Shown: piece by piece, positions 7,891-14,789 of the stretch
Layout of the letters: each line of letters starts with the position of its first letter
Position numbering within the stretch: position 1 is the stretch's first letter
DNA from: an uncultured Pseudomonadota bacterium
GTDB taxonomy: Bacteria; Myxococcota; UBA796
NCBI GenBank assembly: GCA_913040875.1
Contig: CAJWHX010000037.1
Coordinates: 1 to 14,789, forward strand
DNA length: 14,789 bases
Direction of reading: 5' to 3'
Program-made: the position numbers and the translations under genes
The notes under the pieces: model-generated
Told to the model about the DNA's origin: nothing
Databases searched by the model: none
The model's input: only the letters and a program-made list of their open reading frames with translations

Positions 7891-8259
7891 TTAAGAGCGA
7901 TGGTTCAATAGATGCTCGAGATGCCATGGCTCAACCCACCATTGGTCTGAGACTTGTTGGTCATGTTTCGGTAAGAACATAGTGTGGGAGAACTTCACAC
8001 CGTTGTAGAGGTATACGATGGAGTATTCTTTTTTAGTAGCATCAATGGTTCCTGTAAACCGAAGGGCACCCATATTGTTTTGTTGATTCAACGTGTGTTC
8101 AAAATATTCAATGAGACCATTTGTTTTCTGACAGGTTTGTATTTGCCACCGACCATTGTTGAGAACCCATGCTTTTGGTGGGTCTCCATCATCAATCACT
8201 TGAAGGAGCCAAGTTCTATGAGGTTTAAAGAGTGTTGGTAGACATTGATTGAGGTGCAT
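7891..8259 (-). CDS. Small hypothetical protein
   Basis: A 122-residue protein with no signal peptide, membrane segment or recognised motif. It is rich in Trp, His, Gln and Asn (for example DQWWVEPWHLEHLLNHR at the end) and has alternating hydrophobic stretches typical of a small beta-rich domain. It begins at an ATG whose upstream AGAG (weak Shine-Dalgarno) lies within an 11-bp tandem repeat, and it converges on the membrane-protein gene to the left with 25 bp between stops. The opposite strand carries a shorter 85-codon frame (7984-8241). The minus-strand frame is preferred because it is longer and its ends fit the gaps between neighbours. Whether it is translated is moderately certain. The function is unknown. 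Confidence 0.55.
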   Translation of the reverse strand: MHLNQCLPTLFKPHRTWLLQVIDDGDPPKAWVLNNGRWQIQTCQKTNGLIEYFEHTLNQQNNMGALRFTGTIDATKKEYSIVYLYNGVKFSHTMFLPKHDQQVSDQWWVEPWHLEHLLNHRS

Positions 8260-8273
8260 AATTTCTCTATAAT
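8245..8273 (+). promoter_or_regulatory. Sigma70-type promoter for the four-helix membrane protein gene
   Basis: TTGATT (8245-8250) and a perfect TATAAT (8268-8273) are separated by 17 bp, a near-ideal housekeeping promoter reading right. Transcription would start near 8280, giving a leader of about 70 nt before the ATG at 8349. The promoter overlaps the first codons of the minus-strand hypothetical gene, so the two divergent transcripts would interfere with each other. A second TATAAT (8279-8284) lies one repeat unit further but has no matching -35 at the right distance. Confidence 0.5.
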
Positions 8274-8290
8274 TTCTCTATAATTTATCT
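8258..8290. repeat. Three 11-bp tandem repeats (ATAATTTCTCT)
   Basis: Three head-to-tail copies of an 11-bp unit: 8258-8268 and 8269-8279 are identical, and 8280-8290 differs at one base (ATAATTTATCT). The period is close to one helical turn. Read rightwards, copies two and three each create a TATAAT -10 element at their junctions. Read leftwards, the repeat supplies the AGAG and AT-rich leader of the minus-strand gene that starts at 8259. Copy-number change here would shift spacing for both genes. Confidence 0.85.
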
Positions 8291-8348
8291 ATGAATTAAC
8301 GGGATTGTATCCTTCTGTAGGTGTTGGGGTATCGACAGTGTATGTAAA

Positions 8349-8762
8349 ATGCTTTACACAATATCTATGCGTGGTATTCAGTCGCCATGGTTGTTGATAC
8401 TTTCTCAGGCACTGGTCGTCACTGGTGTTGGGTGGATCCAATGGACCGTGTTGGGCTCTGTAACGTTGACACTGCCATTGCTTGGATTGGTCTTCACGTT
8501 GTACAGTCATCAACTTTGGCTGTATAAAAAGGGTGCGTTACCCAAAATGCCGATGGATATTCGAACGTATTGGGGGATTGCACTGGGATGGTCCGCAATA
8601 CTAATCATGCTCTTTGTGATGACACAGTCTTCAGAGGAAGTGGTTCGAGTTGGGAAAGTGCTTCCGATATTGTGGATTGGAATCGGATTGATGGATTGGG
8701 TGCTTCTAGTCTGTACTCAGCAGCTGATAGGCCAGCAGTGGGATGAGGAAAATGAAACGTGA
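8349..8762 (+). CDS. Small four-helix integral membrane protein
   Basis: A 137-residue protein made almost entirely of four hydrophobic segments (about 13-31, 34-58, 74-92 and 103-122), with a short basic loop (YKKGALPK) between the second and third and an acidic end (WDEENET). No family is recognised, and no charged or catalytic residues are conspicuous inside the membrane. An internal ATG at 8367 could serve as the start. Neither has a clear Shine-Dalgarno, so the first was kept because it adds the usual short N-terminus. The upstream TTGATT-17-TATAAT promoter supports an independent transcript. Its stop codon directly abuts the stop of the next, convergent gene. Function unknown. Confidence 0.65.
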   Translation: MLYTISMRGIQSPWLLILSQALVVTGVGWIQWTVLGSVTLTLPLLGLVFTLYSHQLWLYKKGALPKMPMDIRTYWGIALGWSAILIMLFVMTQSSEEVVRVGKVLPILWIGIGLMDWVLLVCTQQLIGQQWDEENET

Positions 8763-9272
8763 TTAAGACTCTTCTGATTCATTGTCTAGGGCTGTTTCAG
8801 GGGAGTTTCCATCAAAGATCGTTTGGACCAACGGAGTGTGAAATTCAAGGAGTGAGTACAAGGCATTTTGAATGAGCAGAGAGACTTCGTCTTTGGGCAG
8901 TGTTCGTCCGTGAAAGAAGGTCCCTGAACGTACTCGTACTTGCCCATCATCCCAGTTGAGTTCCCAATTTCCTACAGCCATTTCTTGATTGAAGCGCATC
9001 AACAGTTCACTTGTGGTGGTTCGTAGACTCGAAACGATGACCAAAGGATGGTATGCGGTGCACATCCATTGTCCAGGATCCTCTTGAATCCCGATGGCCA
9101 GTCGAATTCTGCCGATTTCAGTTTCACCAATGGCCGCTATTAACCATTCGTGTTCTTGATCGTCTATGAGTTCAAATTCAAACCCCAGCTCCTCAATAAT
9201 TTCGATGGAGTGTCTCGCTGTCTGTAAAAAAGCGAATTGCTTGTCTATTTCTAGGGCCTCTTTTTCGTCCAT
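8763..9272 (-). CDS. YbjN-domain-like protein
   Basis: A 169-residue soluble, acidic protein. Its central part, HEWLIAAIGETEIGRIRLAIG, then LLMRFNQEMAVGNWELNWDDGQVRVRSG, and the C-terminal helix resemble the YbjN family (type III secretion chaperone-like fold): alternating strands, a helix ending in RFN, GxWEL..DDG.VR.R, and a final long helix. This is recognition by pattern, without alignment. Members are linked to stress responses and motility regulation in enterobacteria, and their biochemical role is unsettled. I chose ATG 9272, with GGA 7 nt upstream, over the TTG four codons earlier, which has no ribosome-binding site. No signal peptide, so cytoplasmic. It is convergent with the four-helix membrane protein gene (stops abut) and divergent from the DUF6340-like gene. 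Confidence 0.65.
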   Translation of the reverse strand: MDEKEALEIDKQFAFLQTARHSIEIIEELGFEFELIDDQEHEWLIAAIGETEIGRIRLAIGIQEDPGQWMCTAYHPLVIVSSLRTTTSELLMRFNQEMAVGNWELNWDDGQVRVRSGTFFHGRTLPKDEVSLLIQNALYSLLEFHTPLVQTIFDGNSPETALDNESEES

Positions 9273-9426
9273 AAAATCGTCCAAAGGTTGAGTGTACTCA
9301 TCAATGTAATATTTTGGATGAGAATGGTGTAGATAAGGGTTTCGAAATTGTAATAAATCGTGTTATATGGTCATTTAATTTCTATGGATGACTGTGAAGG
9401 CATCCCAAATCTATTGTGGAGACCGT
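9273..9426. promoter_or_regulatory. Divergent promoter region with imperfect palindrome
   Basis: Short divergent gap between the YbjN-like and DUF6340-like genes. TGAGTGTACTCA (9289-9300) has 5-bp inverted arms around a GT centre and sits 17-28 nt upstream of the minus-strand ATG, a position suited to an operator. TGTTATATG (9361-9369) could be an extended -10 element for the plus-strand gene, but its -35 is poor. No gene is evident here. Confidence 0.3.
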
Positions 9427-10407
9427 ATGTGGACTTTTTTGACCCTGTTGATGGCTTGTAGACCATCGATTCAATTGAAGATAACCCATCCTGCAGATGT
9501 GACGATTGATCCAAGTGTGACGAAGATCGCCGTCGTTGATCGCGTTACAAATGACTTTACCAAAGGGGCAGTGCAAGGGTTTTTAGAGCAATCTCAAGAG
9601 GTGGATCTGGTGCGGTTTCAAGTCGTATCCGCTCAGCAGATTTACAATGATCTCGCCGTTCCCGTCAATGGACCGATTCCAAATGATGCGATGAGTACCT
9701 TGTGTCAGAAGGCTGGTGTTAAAGGTGCGTTGGTTCTTCATCGATTTACCAACAACGATGATTTGGATGTAGACAGAAGAACAGAGACTCGAACCATCGA
9801 TGGTAAACAGCAAACCATCGATGTGTATACAGCAACTTACCGTGCCGATTTACAAGCAGACTGGCGATTCCGCGGTTGCAATGGTCAGACATATGACTCT
9901 TTCATGTCTCAGAATGGCGCGACCTGGTCTGGTGAGGGTGACACACCAGGGGATGCGAAATCCAACGTTGGTGATACAGACAAGCTTGCATTGGAACTGT
10001 CAGATGAATTGGGCAATGCGTATTTCCGACGAGTGTCTCCATCTGAGACCTTTGAGTCTCGAAAGATGTACAGAGGTCCATTTGGTAAGAAGGGGAAGCG
10101 TTTTCGCAATGCTGTCGATTTGACCAAAGACTATCGATACATCAAGGCAAAAGACGTGTATCAAAACAACATGGATGGTTTTTCCAACAAGGTTCAAGGT
10201 AAGGCACTTTACAACATGGCGATTTTACATGAGGCACTTGGCGAATATGATCGCATGTTGAAAAAGGCTGAACGTGCGGATGGCATTCTGCAATCTCGAA
10301 AATCAGAACGTTATCTAGACTATGCCAAAGAGCGTAGACAAGATGAACGAAAGTTGAAAGAACAAATGAAGAAGGCCGAAGAGGTCAATCCTCAAGACAA
10401 TCAATAA
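9427..10407 (+). CDS. DUF6340-like lipoprotein
   Basis: A 326-residue probable lipoprotein. The N-terminus MWTFLTLLMAC gives a short signal and a Cys at 11. The mature part starts with ITHPADVTIDPSVTKIAVVDR, typical of the DUF6340 family, which contains envelope lipoproteins of unknown function. Toward the C-terminus is a TPR-like segment (RYIKAKDVYQNNMDG..., KALYNMAILHEALGEYDRMLKKAERA), also usual in that family. The end is a highly charged, likely coiled helix (KERRQDERKLKEQMKKAEE). The start at 9427 has GGAG 5 nt upstream. A longer version from ATG 9388 would add 13 residues, including basic ones that signal peptides usually need, so the start remains slightly uncertain. The gene is followed after 29 bp by the metallophosphoesterase, and both are probably co-transcribed. 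Confidence 0.75.
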   Translation: MWTFLTLLMACRPSIQLKITHPADVTIDPSVTKIAVVDRVTNDFTKGAVQGFLEQSQEVDLVRFQVVSAQQIYNDLAVPVNGPIPNDAMSTLCQKAGVKGALVLHRFTNNDDLDVDRRTETRTIDGKQQTIDVYTATYRADLQADWRFRGCNGQTYDSFMSQNGATWSGEGDTPGDAKSNVGDTDKLALELSDELGNAYFRRVSPSETFESRKMYRGPFGKKGKRFRNAVDLTKDYRYIKAKDVYQNNMDGFSNKVQGKALYNMAILHEALGEYDRMLKKAERADGILQSRKSERYLDYAKERRQDERKLKEQMKKAEEVNPQDNQ

Positions 10408-10436
10408 TTGGGCTCGTAGAAGATTTTGGAGTGCAG

Positions 10437-12542
10437 ATGCTGTGGCTAACCATGTGGGGGTGTGGCGGTGTTACACTCCAAATATCACCTACAGAACCAA
10501 CAACAACGGATGTTGTTCAAGTCTCTGTAACCGATCGTGAGGGCGAATTTGTTGTCATCACAGATGTAGACTGGTACCAAGATGGGGTTTTGACTGTCGA
10601 GGCCAGAGAGTTGAGTCCCAATTGGACAAGTCGTGGTCAGGTTTGGAATGCAGAGGTGGTCTTGGAAAATGGGGCTGTTTTGATGTCGGACTCTGTTCCA
10701 ATCGTCAATTCAGTACCTGAAGTCACGATCACAGTTATCCCAGAGCAACCGACTGCGGGCTATCCAGTCACCTGTGATGTAGAGGCGGTGGATGCGGATG
10801 AAGATCCTGTGTCTCAGTTGGTCTATTGGGAAAGTGCTGATGGAACACGGGTTGACAATGCGAGCTTGACACCTGATGAATCGACGCTGGGGATGTGGAC
10901 GTGTCATGTAGAGTCTGACGATACCATTGAAATTGTCAAAGATTCCGTGATGATAGAAATCGTCGAACTTCCAGACTTACCAAACGAATCGGCATACCTG
11001 TCCGATAATTCGTTTGAACGAGGAGATGGTTGGAGTTTTGATGGGTGTGCGAGGATCCAAGAACGACAGGGTATGATTCCACAAGATGGCGAATGGATGA
11101 TCTTTGGTCAGCAGGATGAGTGCTTATTAACCCAACGTGTGGACCTGCTATCTACAGGCTATTCAAGTCAGCATATCGATGCTTCTAGGCTTCGAGTGCA
11201 TGTTGGGGGGTATTTGGCGAACAGTGGTGAAGATGATGACTATGACGATCAGGTTCGTTTGCGAGTGATTTTTCTGGATAACGACGATGCGGAGTTGGGG
11301 ATGCTCGATTCGCTATTTGCCGGGGTGGATTATTGGATCTATCGAGATGCACAGCGAATGATACCCATAGGTACACGTCACCTCAAAGTACAGGTGTGGG
11401 CGGATTGGAGAGCCGATCAGTGGAACGACTCCTTTGCCGACAATCTCTCTCTTAGGATTGAACAGGCTGCCCCTGCAGAGCCTCTATTGATGAAAGAGCC
11501 GATGCTACAAGATTATCGTCAAGACGCGATGAAGATCATTTGGGAAACCGATGGCGTAGATCACGACCCCGTCATCTTGTGGGGAGACAATCTTGAGAAT
11601 CAAGTTACAAACATACGTTCGACTTGGATCAATGAGGAGCACATCGTCCACGTAGGGGTAATTGAAGGCTTAGAGCCGGGGCAAGAAGTACAGTATCAAG
11701 TTCCCGTTCAAGACTTTGAGCCGTTTACATTTCGAACTGGTCCTGCGGAAGGGGAAGACTTTTCGATGGTGTGGTTGGGGGACAATCAAGAGGCCTACGA
11801 TCGATTTTCGCAGCACATCAGTAACTTTGCGCCCAAAGAACCCGATATGCTGTTTGTTGTTGGGGATTTGCTTCAATGGGGGTCTCGATTTTGGGAGTGG
11901 GACTCTATGTGGTGGGAACCGTTGCAGACAGAAAATTTTGCTCAGACCACCCCTATCTTAGCAGCCCGCGGCAACCACGATATGGATCACGCTTATTCCT
12001 ATGCGTATGTTGATTTACCAGGGGATGGGTCTTCGTACTCCTTTATGTATGGAGACGTTTGGATACTGGTGCTCAACAGTCATGCCGACCTTTTTCCAAC
12101 CAACAATCCAGACTTTCCCAGTCAATATGAGTACATCGCAGAAGAATTGCAATCCGACGCAGCTCAAAATGCGGCATTTAGACTGGTGACGTTTCATCAA
12201 GCACCGTACTCGAATTCATCGACGTCTTCGACACCGGATCAGATTTATGGGAATGCGGGGATCCGTGATTTCTGGGTGCCACTCTTTGAACGGTTTGATG
12301 TAGACTCAGTGATATCGGGACATTACCACTCGTACCAGCGTGGCGAACTGAATGGAATCCAGTATCTCATTACCGGTGGTGGAGGGTCAACATTGCTTAT
12401 CCAACAGTTTGACATCTGGGACTGGCTTGCACTCAACTTGACCTATCAGTATACGCTGATGATTCGAGAAGGGGATGAACTTCGGTGGGAGACCTATGAC
12501 TTGAACGAGAATCTGATTGATACATGGACCATTACTCGATAA
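10437..12542 (+). CDS. Exported purple-acid-phosphatase-like metallophosphoesterase
   Basis: A 701-residue protein with a very short N-terminal hydrophobic sequence and possible lipobox (MLWLTMWGC). Two Ig-like domains (about 12-92 and 94-180), a jelly-roll-like region (about 186-343; DNSFERGDGWSF) and an Fn3-like domain (about 350-437) precede the catalytic domain. Metallophosphoesterase motifs are in order: WLGDNQ (D449), VVGDLLQWG (D477), RGNHD (N513, H514), TFHQAPY (H587) and SGHYHSYQRG (H629, H631). The Fn3 plus catalytic arrangement is that of purple acid phosphatases, which hydrolyse phosphate esters outside the cytoplasm. The Tyr of the classical GDxxY metal-site motif is absent (GDLLQ), so the metal centre may differ. 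ATG 10437 has GGAG 5 nt upstream. GTG 10431 overlaps that GGAG and was rejected. The stop lies 8 bp from that of a convergent gene. Confidence 0.88.
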   Translation: MLWLTMWGCGGVTLQISPTEPTTTDVVQVSVTDREGEFVVITDVDWYQDGVLTVEARELSPNWTSRGQVWNAEVVLENGAVLMSDSVPIVNSVPEVTITVIPEQPTAGYPVTCDVEAVDADEDPVSQLVYWESADGTRVDNASLTPDESTLGMWTCHVESDDTIEIVKDSVMIEIVELPDLPNESAYLSDNSFERGDGWSFDGCARIQERQGMIPQDGEWMIFGQQDECLLTQRVDLLSTGYSSQHIDASRLRVHVGGYLANSGEDDDYDDQVRLRVIFLDNDDAELGMLDSLFAGVDYWIYRDAQRMIPIGTRHLKVQVWADWRADQWNDSFADNLSLRIEQAAPAEPLLMKEPMLQDYRQDAMKIIWETDGVDHDPVILWGDNLENQVTNIRSTWINEEHIVHVGVIEGLEPGQEVQYQVPVQDFEPFTFRTGPAEGEDFSMVWLGDNQEAYDRFSQHISNFAPKEPDMLFVVGDLLQWGSRFWEWDSMWWEPLQTENFAQTTPILAARGNHDMDHAYSYAYVDLPGDGSSYSFMYGDVWILVLNSHADLFPTNNPDFPSQYEYIAEELQSDAAQNAAFRLVTFHQAPYSNSSTSSTPDQIYGNAGIRDFWVPLFERFDVDSVISGHYHSYQRGELNGIQYLITGGGGSTLLIQQFDIWDWLALNLTYQYTLMIREGDELRWETYDLNENLIDTWTITR

Positions 12543-12560
12543 AGCCGATCTTAAGGCTTC
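12543..12560. terminator. Small hairpin between convergent genes, possible weak bidirectional terminator
   Basis: AAGCC (12543-12547) and GGCTT (12556-12560) can pair around an 8-nt loop, between or over the stop codons of the metallophosphoesterase and the M19 protein. Only CTTTT follows on the plus strand a few bases on, with no T run on the minus strand, so this is a weak case. Confidence 0.25.
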
Positions 12561-13573
12561 CAATCTTTTAATACTCTGAGGAAGTTCATACCCAGCACAC
12601 TACGAATCCGAGTTTCGTTCCACCCCCGTTGCAGCATGTGTTCAACGAGTACTGGGAACTGATTGACGGTTTTGAGATCTGTTGGTGCTGAGATGGCTCC
12701 ATCAAAATCCGTTCCAATCGCCGCAATGTCTTCCCCACCGATATTGATCAGGTGTTCGAGGTGATCCACAATGATCGAAGCATCTTTTTTACCGGAGTGT
12801 TTTAGGAAGTTTGTGGCGAAGATCACGCCAACGACCCCACCCGATTTGGCGATGGCTCGGATTTGATCATCATCTAGATTTCTCCAGTGTGGCGTGACGC
12901 CTTGTACCCCAGTATGGGTGACCAAAATGGGTAGGTTGGGATCGTGTACATCTACAGCATCCCAAAATCCTTCGGGTCGGATATGGGCAAGATCCACAAA
13001 AATACGGGCTGAATTCATCGATTCCACCAATTCTTTACCCGCTTGTGTAAGTCCTTTATTGCTGTGAATGATGTGGGCTGGGGAAGACGTGTTGCCATAG
13101 ACCGATGGAGTCAGGTGCACCAGAGTCATACGAGAAACCCCATGGTTCTCAGGTAGAGAGGCAACGCCATCTGGAGCTCCAGAAATGGCATTGGCACCTT
13201 GTACAGCAGGGAACACGGCGTGCTTATTGTGTTCCCGTGCATACAGATAGTCAGTGTGACTACGACAGAGCCACACGTCGTCTTGTTCATCACAGAATTG
13301 TTCGAGCGCAAAGAGATTGTCTAGAAAGCTTTGCCACCGTGCATTGCTCAGCTTTATTGGATTGGTGGTGATTGACCACATGGCGCCAGTATAACCGGCT
13401 TCCTTCATTCGTGGGAGGTCACTGTGTCCAAAGAAATGTCTCCCAAACCAAGCACTCCTGTGTTTGGCATCTGGATTGTACCCAAAGAGTCTCTTTGGTA
13501 TCCAGATATCTAGATGGAGATCTATGATGTCTGAATGATGGCATATATCAAGGGCGGCTTGAGAAATTTGCAT
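12551..13573 (-). CDS. Peptidase M19 (membrane dipeptidase family) protein
   Basis: A 340-residue protein of the M19 renal/membrane dipeptidase family, two-zinc amidohydrolase-fold enzymes that cleave dipeptides including D-amino-acid-containing ones. Visible landmarks: DLHLD (H20, D22), HSDLPRMKEAGYTGAMW (50-66), VDLAH (H197), VTHT (H220), HWRNL (R231) and IGTDFDGA (D289). These match the family order and spacing. The residue that is normally a zinc-bridging Glu reads Gln here (VQGANAI, Gln125), which may mark a subfamily or altered activity. No signal peptide is evident, so it is probably cytoplasmic. Length is typical. The ATG has no strong Shine-Dalgarno. It follows the antiporter gene on the same strand by 28 bp, so co-transcription is likely. 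A peptide-recycling role is inferred from the family. Confidence 0.88.
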   Translation of the reverse strand: MQISQAALDICHHSDIIDLHLDIWIPKRLFGYNPDAKHRSAWFGRHFFGHSDLPRMKEAGYTGAMWSITTNPIKLSNARWQSFLDNLFALEQFCDEQDDVWLCRSHTDYLYAREHNKHAVFPAVQGANAISGAPDGVASLPENHGVSRMTLVHLTPSVYGNTSSPAHIIHSNKGLTQAGKELVESMNSARIFVDLAHIRPEGFWDAVDVHDPNLPILVTHTGVQGVTPHWRNLDDDQIRAIAKSGGVVGVIFATNFLKHSGKKDASIIVDHLEHLINIGGEDIAAIGTDFDGAISAPTDLKTVNQFPVLVEHMLQRGWNETRIRSVLGMNFLRVLKDWKP

Positions 13574-13601
13574 GACACAACGAATGAAAAGGTGGAAGTC
13601 G

Positions 13602-14210
13602 TTAAAGGAACTGCATACCGGTAAATATCAGATATCCAGATAAGAGTATGGCGGACTGCCAGCGAGAGATTCTTCCACTAAGCATACAGACCCATAGACC
13701 AAAAATGAAGGCAATCATGATCGGAAATTGCTGGATGGCAAATTCGGGTTGAACTTCAACGGGAACCAAAAATGCTACGGAACCCAAAATGATTGCGAGA
13801 TTGGCTGAGTTGGATCCGATGACTCCGCCCAGGAACATCGCATGCTTACCTCGCTTTGCTGCAGCCATGGAGGTGGCAAGTTCGGGAACGCTCGTTCCAA
13901 ACGCTACCATGGTCAGTCCAACGACACTTTCTGAGACACCCATTGCGATTGCGATTTCAGAGGCCCCTTTGACTAGGAAATCAGATCCGATTAGCAATCC
14001 GACGAGTCCTCCTATGGTCATGGCATATAGCTTCCAGCCAGCAATGAGTGCCATGGATTGATCCTCTTCATCGTCGCCATCAATGTCATCGCCAGTACCA
14101 TCACTTTTTGAAAGGGCTTGGATGGATCGGAACATCACAAATATAAACAGGATGAAGATGGTGGCCCCTTCAATCTTTCCGATCAGGTTGTCCTGCAGTG
14201 AGAAGTACCA
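13602..14210 (-). CDS. CaCA-family Na+/Ca2+ antiporter, C-terminal half (cut by a junction)
   Basis: The C-terminal half of a YrbG-like sodium/calcium exchanger, an inner-membrane cation antiporter. The second alpha repeat is complete: GSDFLVKGASEIAIAMGVSESVVGLTMVAFGTSVPELATS with the transport motif GTSVPE, then GGVIGSNSANLAIILG. Two or three further helices reach the C-terminus. Upstream is the acidic cytoplasmic loop (SDGTGDDIDGDDEED) and, beyond any annotated start, still-homologous sequence DNLIGKIEGATIFILFIFV, matching the mid-protein DGxxxRxEG region of the family. The frame then ends at a TAA at 14244-14246. The GTG at 14138 and ATG at 14135 are therefore internal codons, not true starts. 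The N-terminal half with the first alpha repeat is missing, and the right boundary falls where queA sequence begins on the other strand. As present here it cannot be functional. Confidence 0.85.
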   Translation of the reverse strand, partial: WYFSLQDNLIGKIEGATIFILFIFVMFRSIQALSKSDGTGDDIDGDDEEDQSMALIAGWKLYAMTIGGLVGLLIGSDFLVKGASEIAIAMGVSESVVGLTMVAFGTSVPELATSMAAAKRGKHAMFLGGVIGSNSANLAIILGSVAFLVPVEVQPEFAIQQFPIMIAFIFGLWVCMLSGRISRWQSAILLSGYLIFTGMQFL

Positions 14211-14283
14211 AGTTGCAATCGATAAAGAATATCGATTCTTGTCTTATGGCGATGCCATGATTCTGAAAAAACATGAAATTTAA
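14203..14283 (+). CDS. queA: QueA C-terminal fragment
   Basis: The last 26 codons of S-adenosylmethionine:tRNA ribosyltransferase-isomerase, the enzyme that makes epoxyqueuosine in tRNA. The peptide [19 protein letters not shown] then ILKKHEI matches the conserved QueA ending (AI..xYRFxSYGDAMxI). Everything before about 14,203 in this frame is antisense to the antiporter gene and shows no QueA similarity, so the rest of the gene is absent. The stop overlaps the start of tgt by 11 bp, the tight queA-tgt arrangement common in Gammaproteobacteria. Confidence 0.8.
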   Translation, partial: KYQVAIDKEYRFLSYGDAMILKKHEI

Positions 14284-14789
14284 AATCTCTGCTACAGAAG
14301 GTTTCGCCCGCAGGGGTGAGCTAGAATTTGATAGAGGCTCTATTCAGACTCCAGCATTTATGCCTGTGGGTACGAATGGGACTGTAAAAGCTTTAGAAGT
14401 AGATAATATTATTGAAACAGGCGCTGAAATTATTTTAGGAAACACCTATCACTTAATGCTTCGTCCGGGAGATGAGCTCATCAAGAAACTCGGAGGATTG
14501 CATAAATTTTCAAATTGGAGCAAACCTATCCTTACTGACTCTGGAGGATTCCAAGTGTGGAGTCTAGGAGATCTCGCAAAAATTACCGAGGAGGGCATTA
14601 GCTTTCAGTCGCCCTATGATGGCACCAAACATTTTATGAGCCCAGAAGACTCGATGCGTATCCAGCAGAATCTTGGATCTGACATTGTTATGGTGCTTGA
14701 TGAATGCACTCCTTATCCGTCATCGCATCAAGAAGCCAGAAAATCCATGGAGCTCTCTATGAGATGGGCCCAAAGATCCATGAATGCTC
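14273..14789 (+). CDS. tgt: tRNA-guanine transglycosylase (partial, runs off the window)
   Basis: The first 172 codons of queuine/preQ1 tRNA-ribosyltransferase, which swaps guanine 34 for preQ1 in GUN-anticodon tRNAs. Landmarks: [30 protein letters not shown], the substrate-binding TDSGGFQ (D89), [14 protein letters not shown] (D143, C145) and [12 protein letters not shown]. Residue numbering and wording track the E. coli protein closely, which suggests a gammaproteobacterial source. The catalytic Asp and zinc site lie beyond the window. The ATG overlaps the queA stop. Base composition is lower than in the rest of the window: 43 G+C in 120 bases at 14341-14460 by hand count, against 29 in 60 at 13921-13980. 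Confidence 0.95.
   Translation, partial: MKFKISATEGFARRGELEFDRGSIQTPAFMPVGTNGTVKALEVDNIIETGAEIILGNTYHLMLRPGDELIKKLGGLHKFSNWSKPILTDSGGFQVWSLGDLAKITEEGISFQSPYDGTKHFMSPEDSMRIQQNLGSDIVMVLDECTPYPSSHQEARKSMELSMRWAQRSMNA

Noticed and set aside
7984..8241. An 85-codon plus-strand frame opposite the small hypothetical gene
   Set aside because: It is shorter and nested within the longer minus-strand frame, and it shows no recognisable features.
13602..14138. The 178-residue antiporter frame as an intact small protein starting at GTG 14138
   Set aside because: Family-like sequence continues upstream of that codon (DNLIGKIEG), so the codon is internal and the gene is truncated.
14083..14283. A 66-codon plus-strand frame as a complete small gene
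   Set aside because: Its first 40 codons are antisense to the antiporter gene and its last 26 are the end of queA; it is a product of the junction.
14273..14789. Using tgt to assign the whole window to Gammaproteobacteria
   Set aside because: The sequence left of about 14,200 has different composition and gene content and is probably from another genome or locus.

Overview
The window carries eleven largely intact or edge-truncated genes of what looks like a Gram-negative, deltaproteobacterial/Myxococcota-like marine-type bacterium, joined at its right end (about 14,195-14,215) to sequence that looks gammaproteobacterial. The lineage call for the main part rests on a MYXO-CTERM-like tail on a secreted matrixin, a lamin-tail protein, several predicted lipoproteins and dense packing at about 48% G+C. 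It is an inference.

Layout. Positions 1-252 hold the end of a lamin-tail-domain protein (+). On the minus strand, four genes read as one likely operon from 6304 down to 261: a small secreted protein, a matrixin-type metalloprotease with a PKD-like domain and a C-terminal surface-anchoring tail, a lipoprotein of the sulfatase/alkaline phosphatase superfamily with Thr at the nucleophile position, and a polytopic GT-C-like membrane protein. Gaps are 64, 22 and 6 bp. The divergent 274-bp region 6305-6578 contains repeated ATTCT/AGAAT half-sites that look like operators. To its right are an unrecognised secreted/membrane protein (+), a small hypothetical gene (-), a four-helix membrane protein (+) with a good sigma70-type promoter inside an 11-bp tandem repeat, a YbjN-like protein (-), then a pair of adjacent lipoprotein genes (+): a DUF6340-like protein and a large purple-acid-phosphatase-like metallophosphoesterase. 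Converging on them are an M19 (membrane dipeptidase family) protein and the C-terminal half of a Na+/Ca2+ antiporter (-).

Right end. The antiporter loses its N-terminal half exactly where the last codons of queA begin on the other strand, followed by a tgt gene that runs off the window. queA-tgt is a standard queuosine pair, and this Tgt closely resembles the E. coli protein. Two unrelated genes cut at one point, with a drop in G+C, point to a chimeric assembly/amplification join or an illegitimate recombination.

Together the main part encodes mostly envelope and exported proteins. I see no defence system, CRISPR array, tRNA, rRNA or insertion sequence. The best candidates for something undescribed are the four-gene surface operon with its repeated operator-like sites and the unrecognised membrane protein divergent from it.
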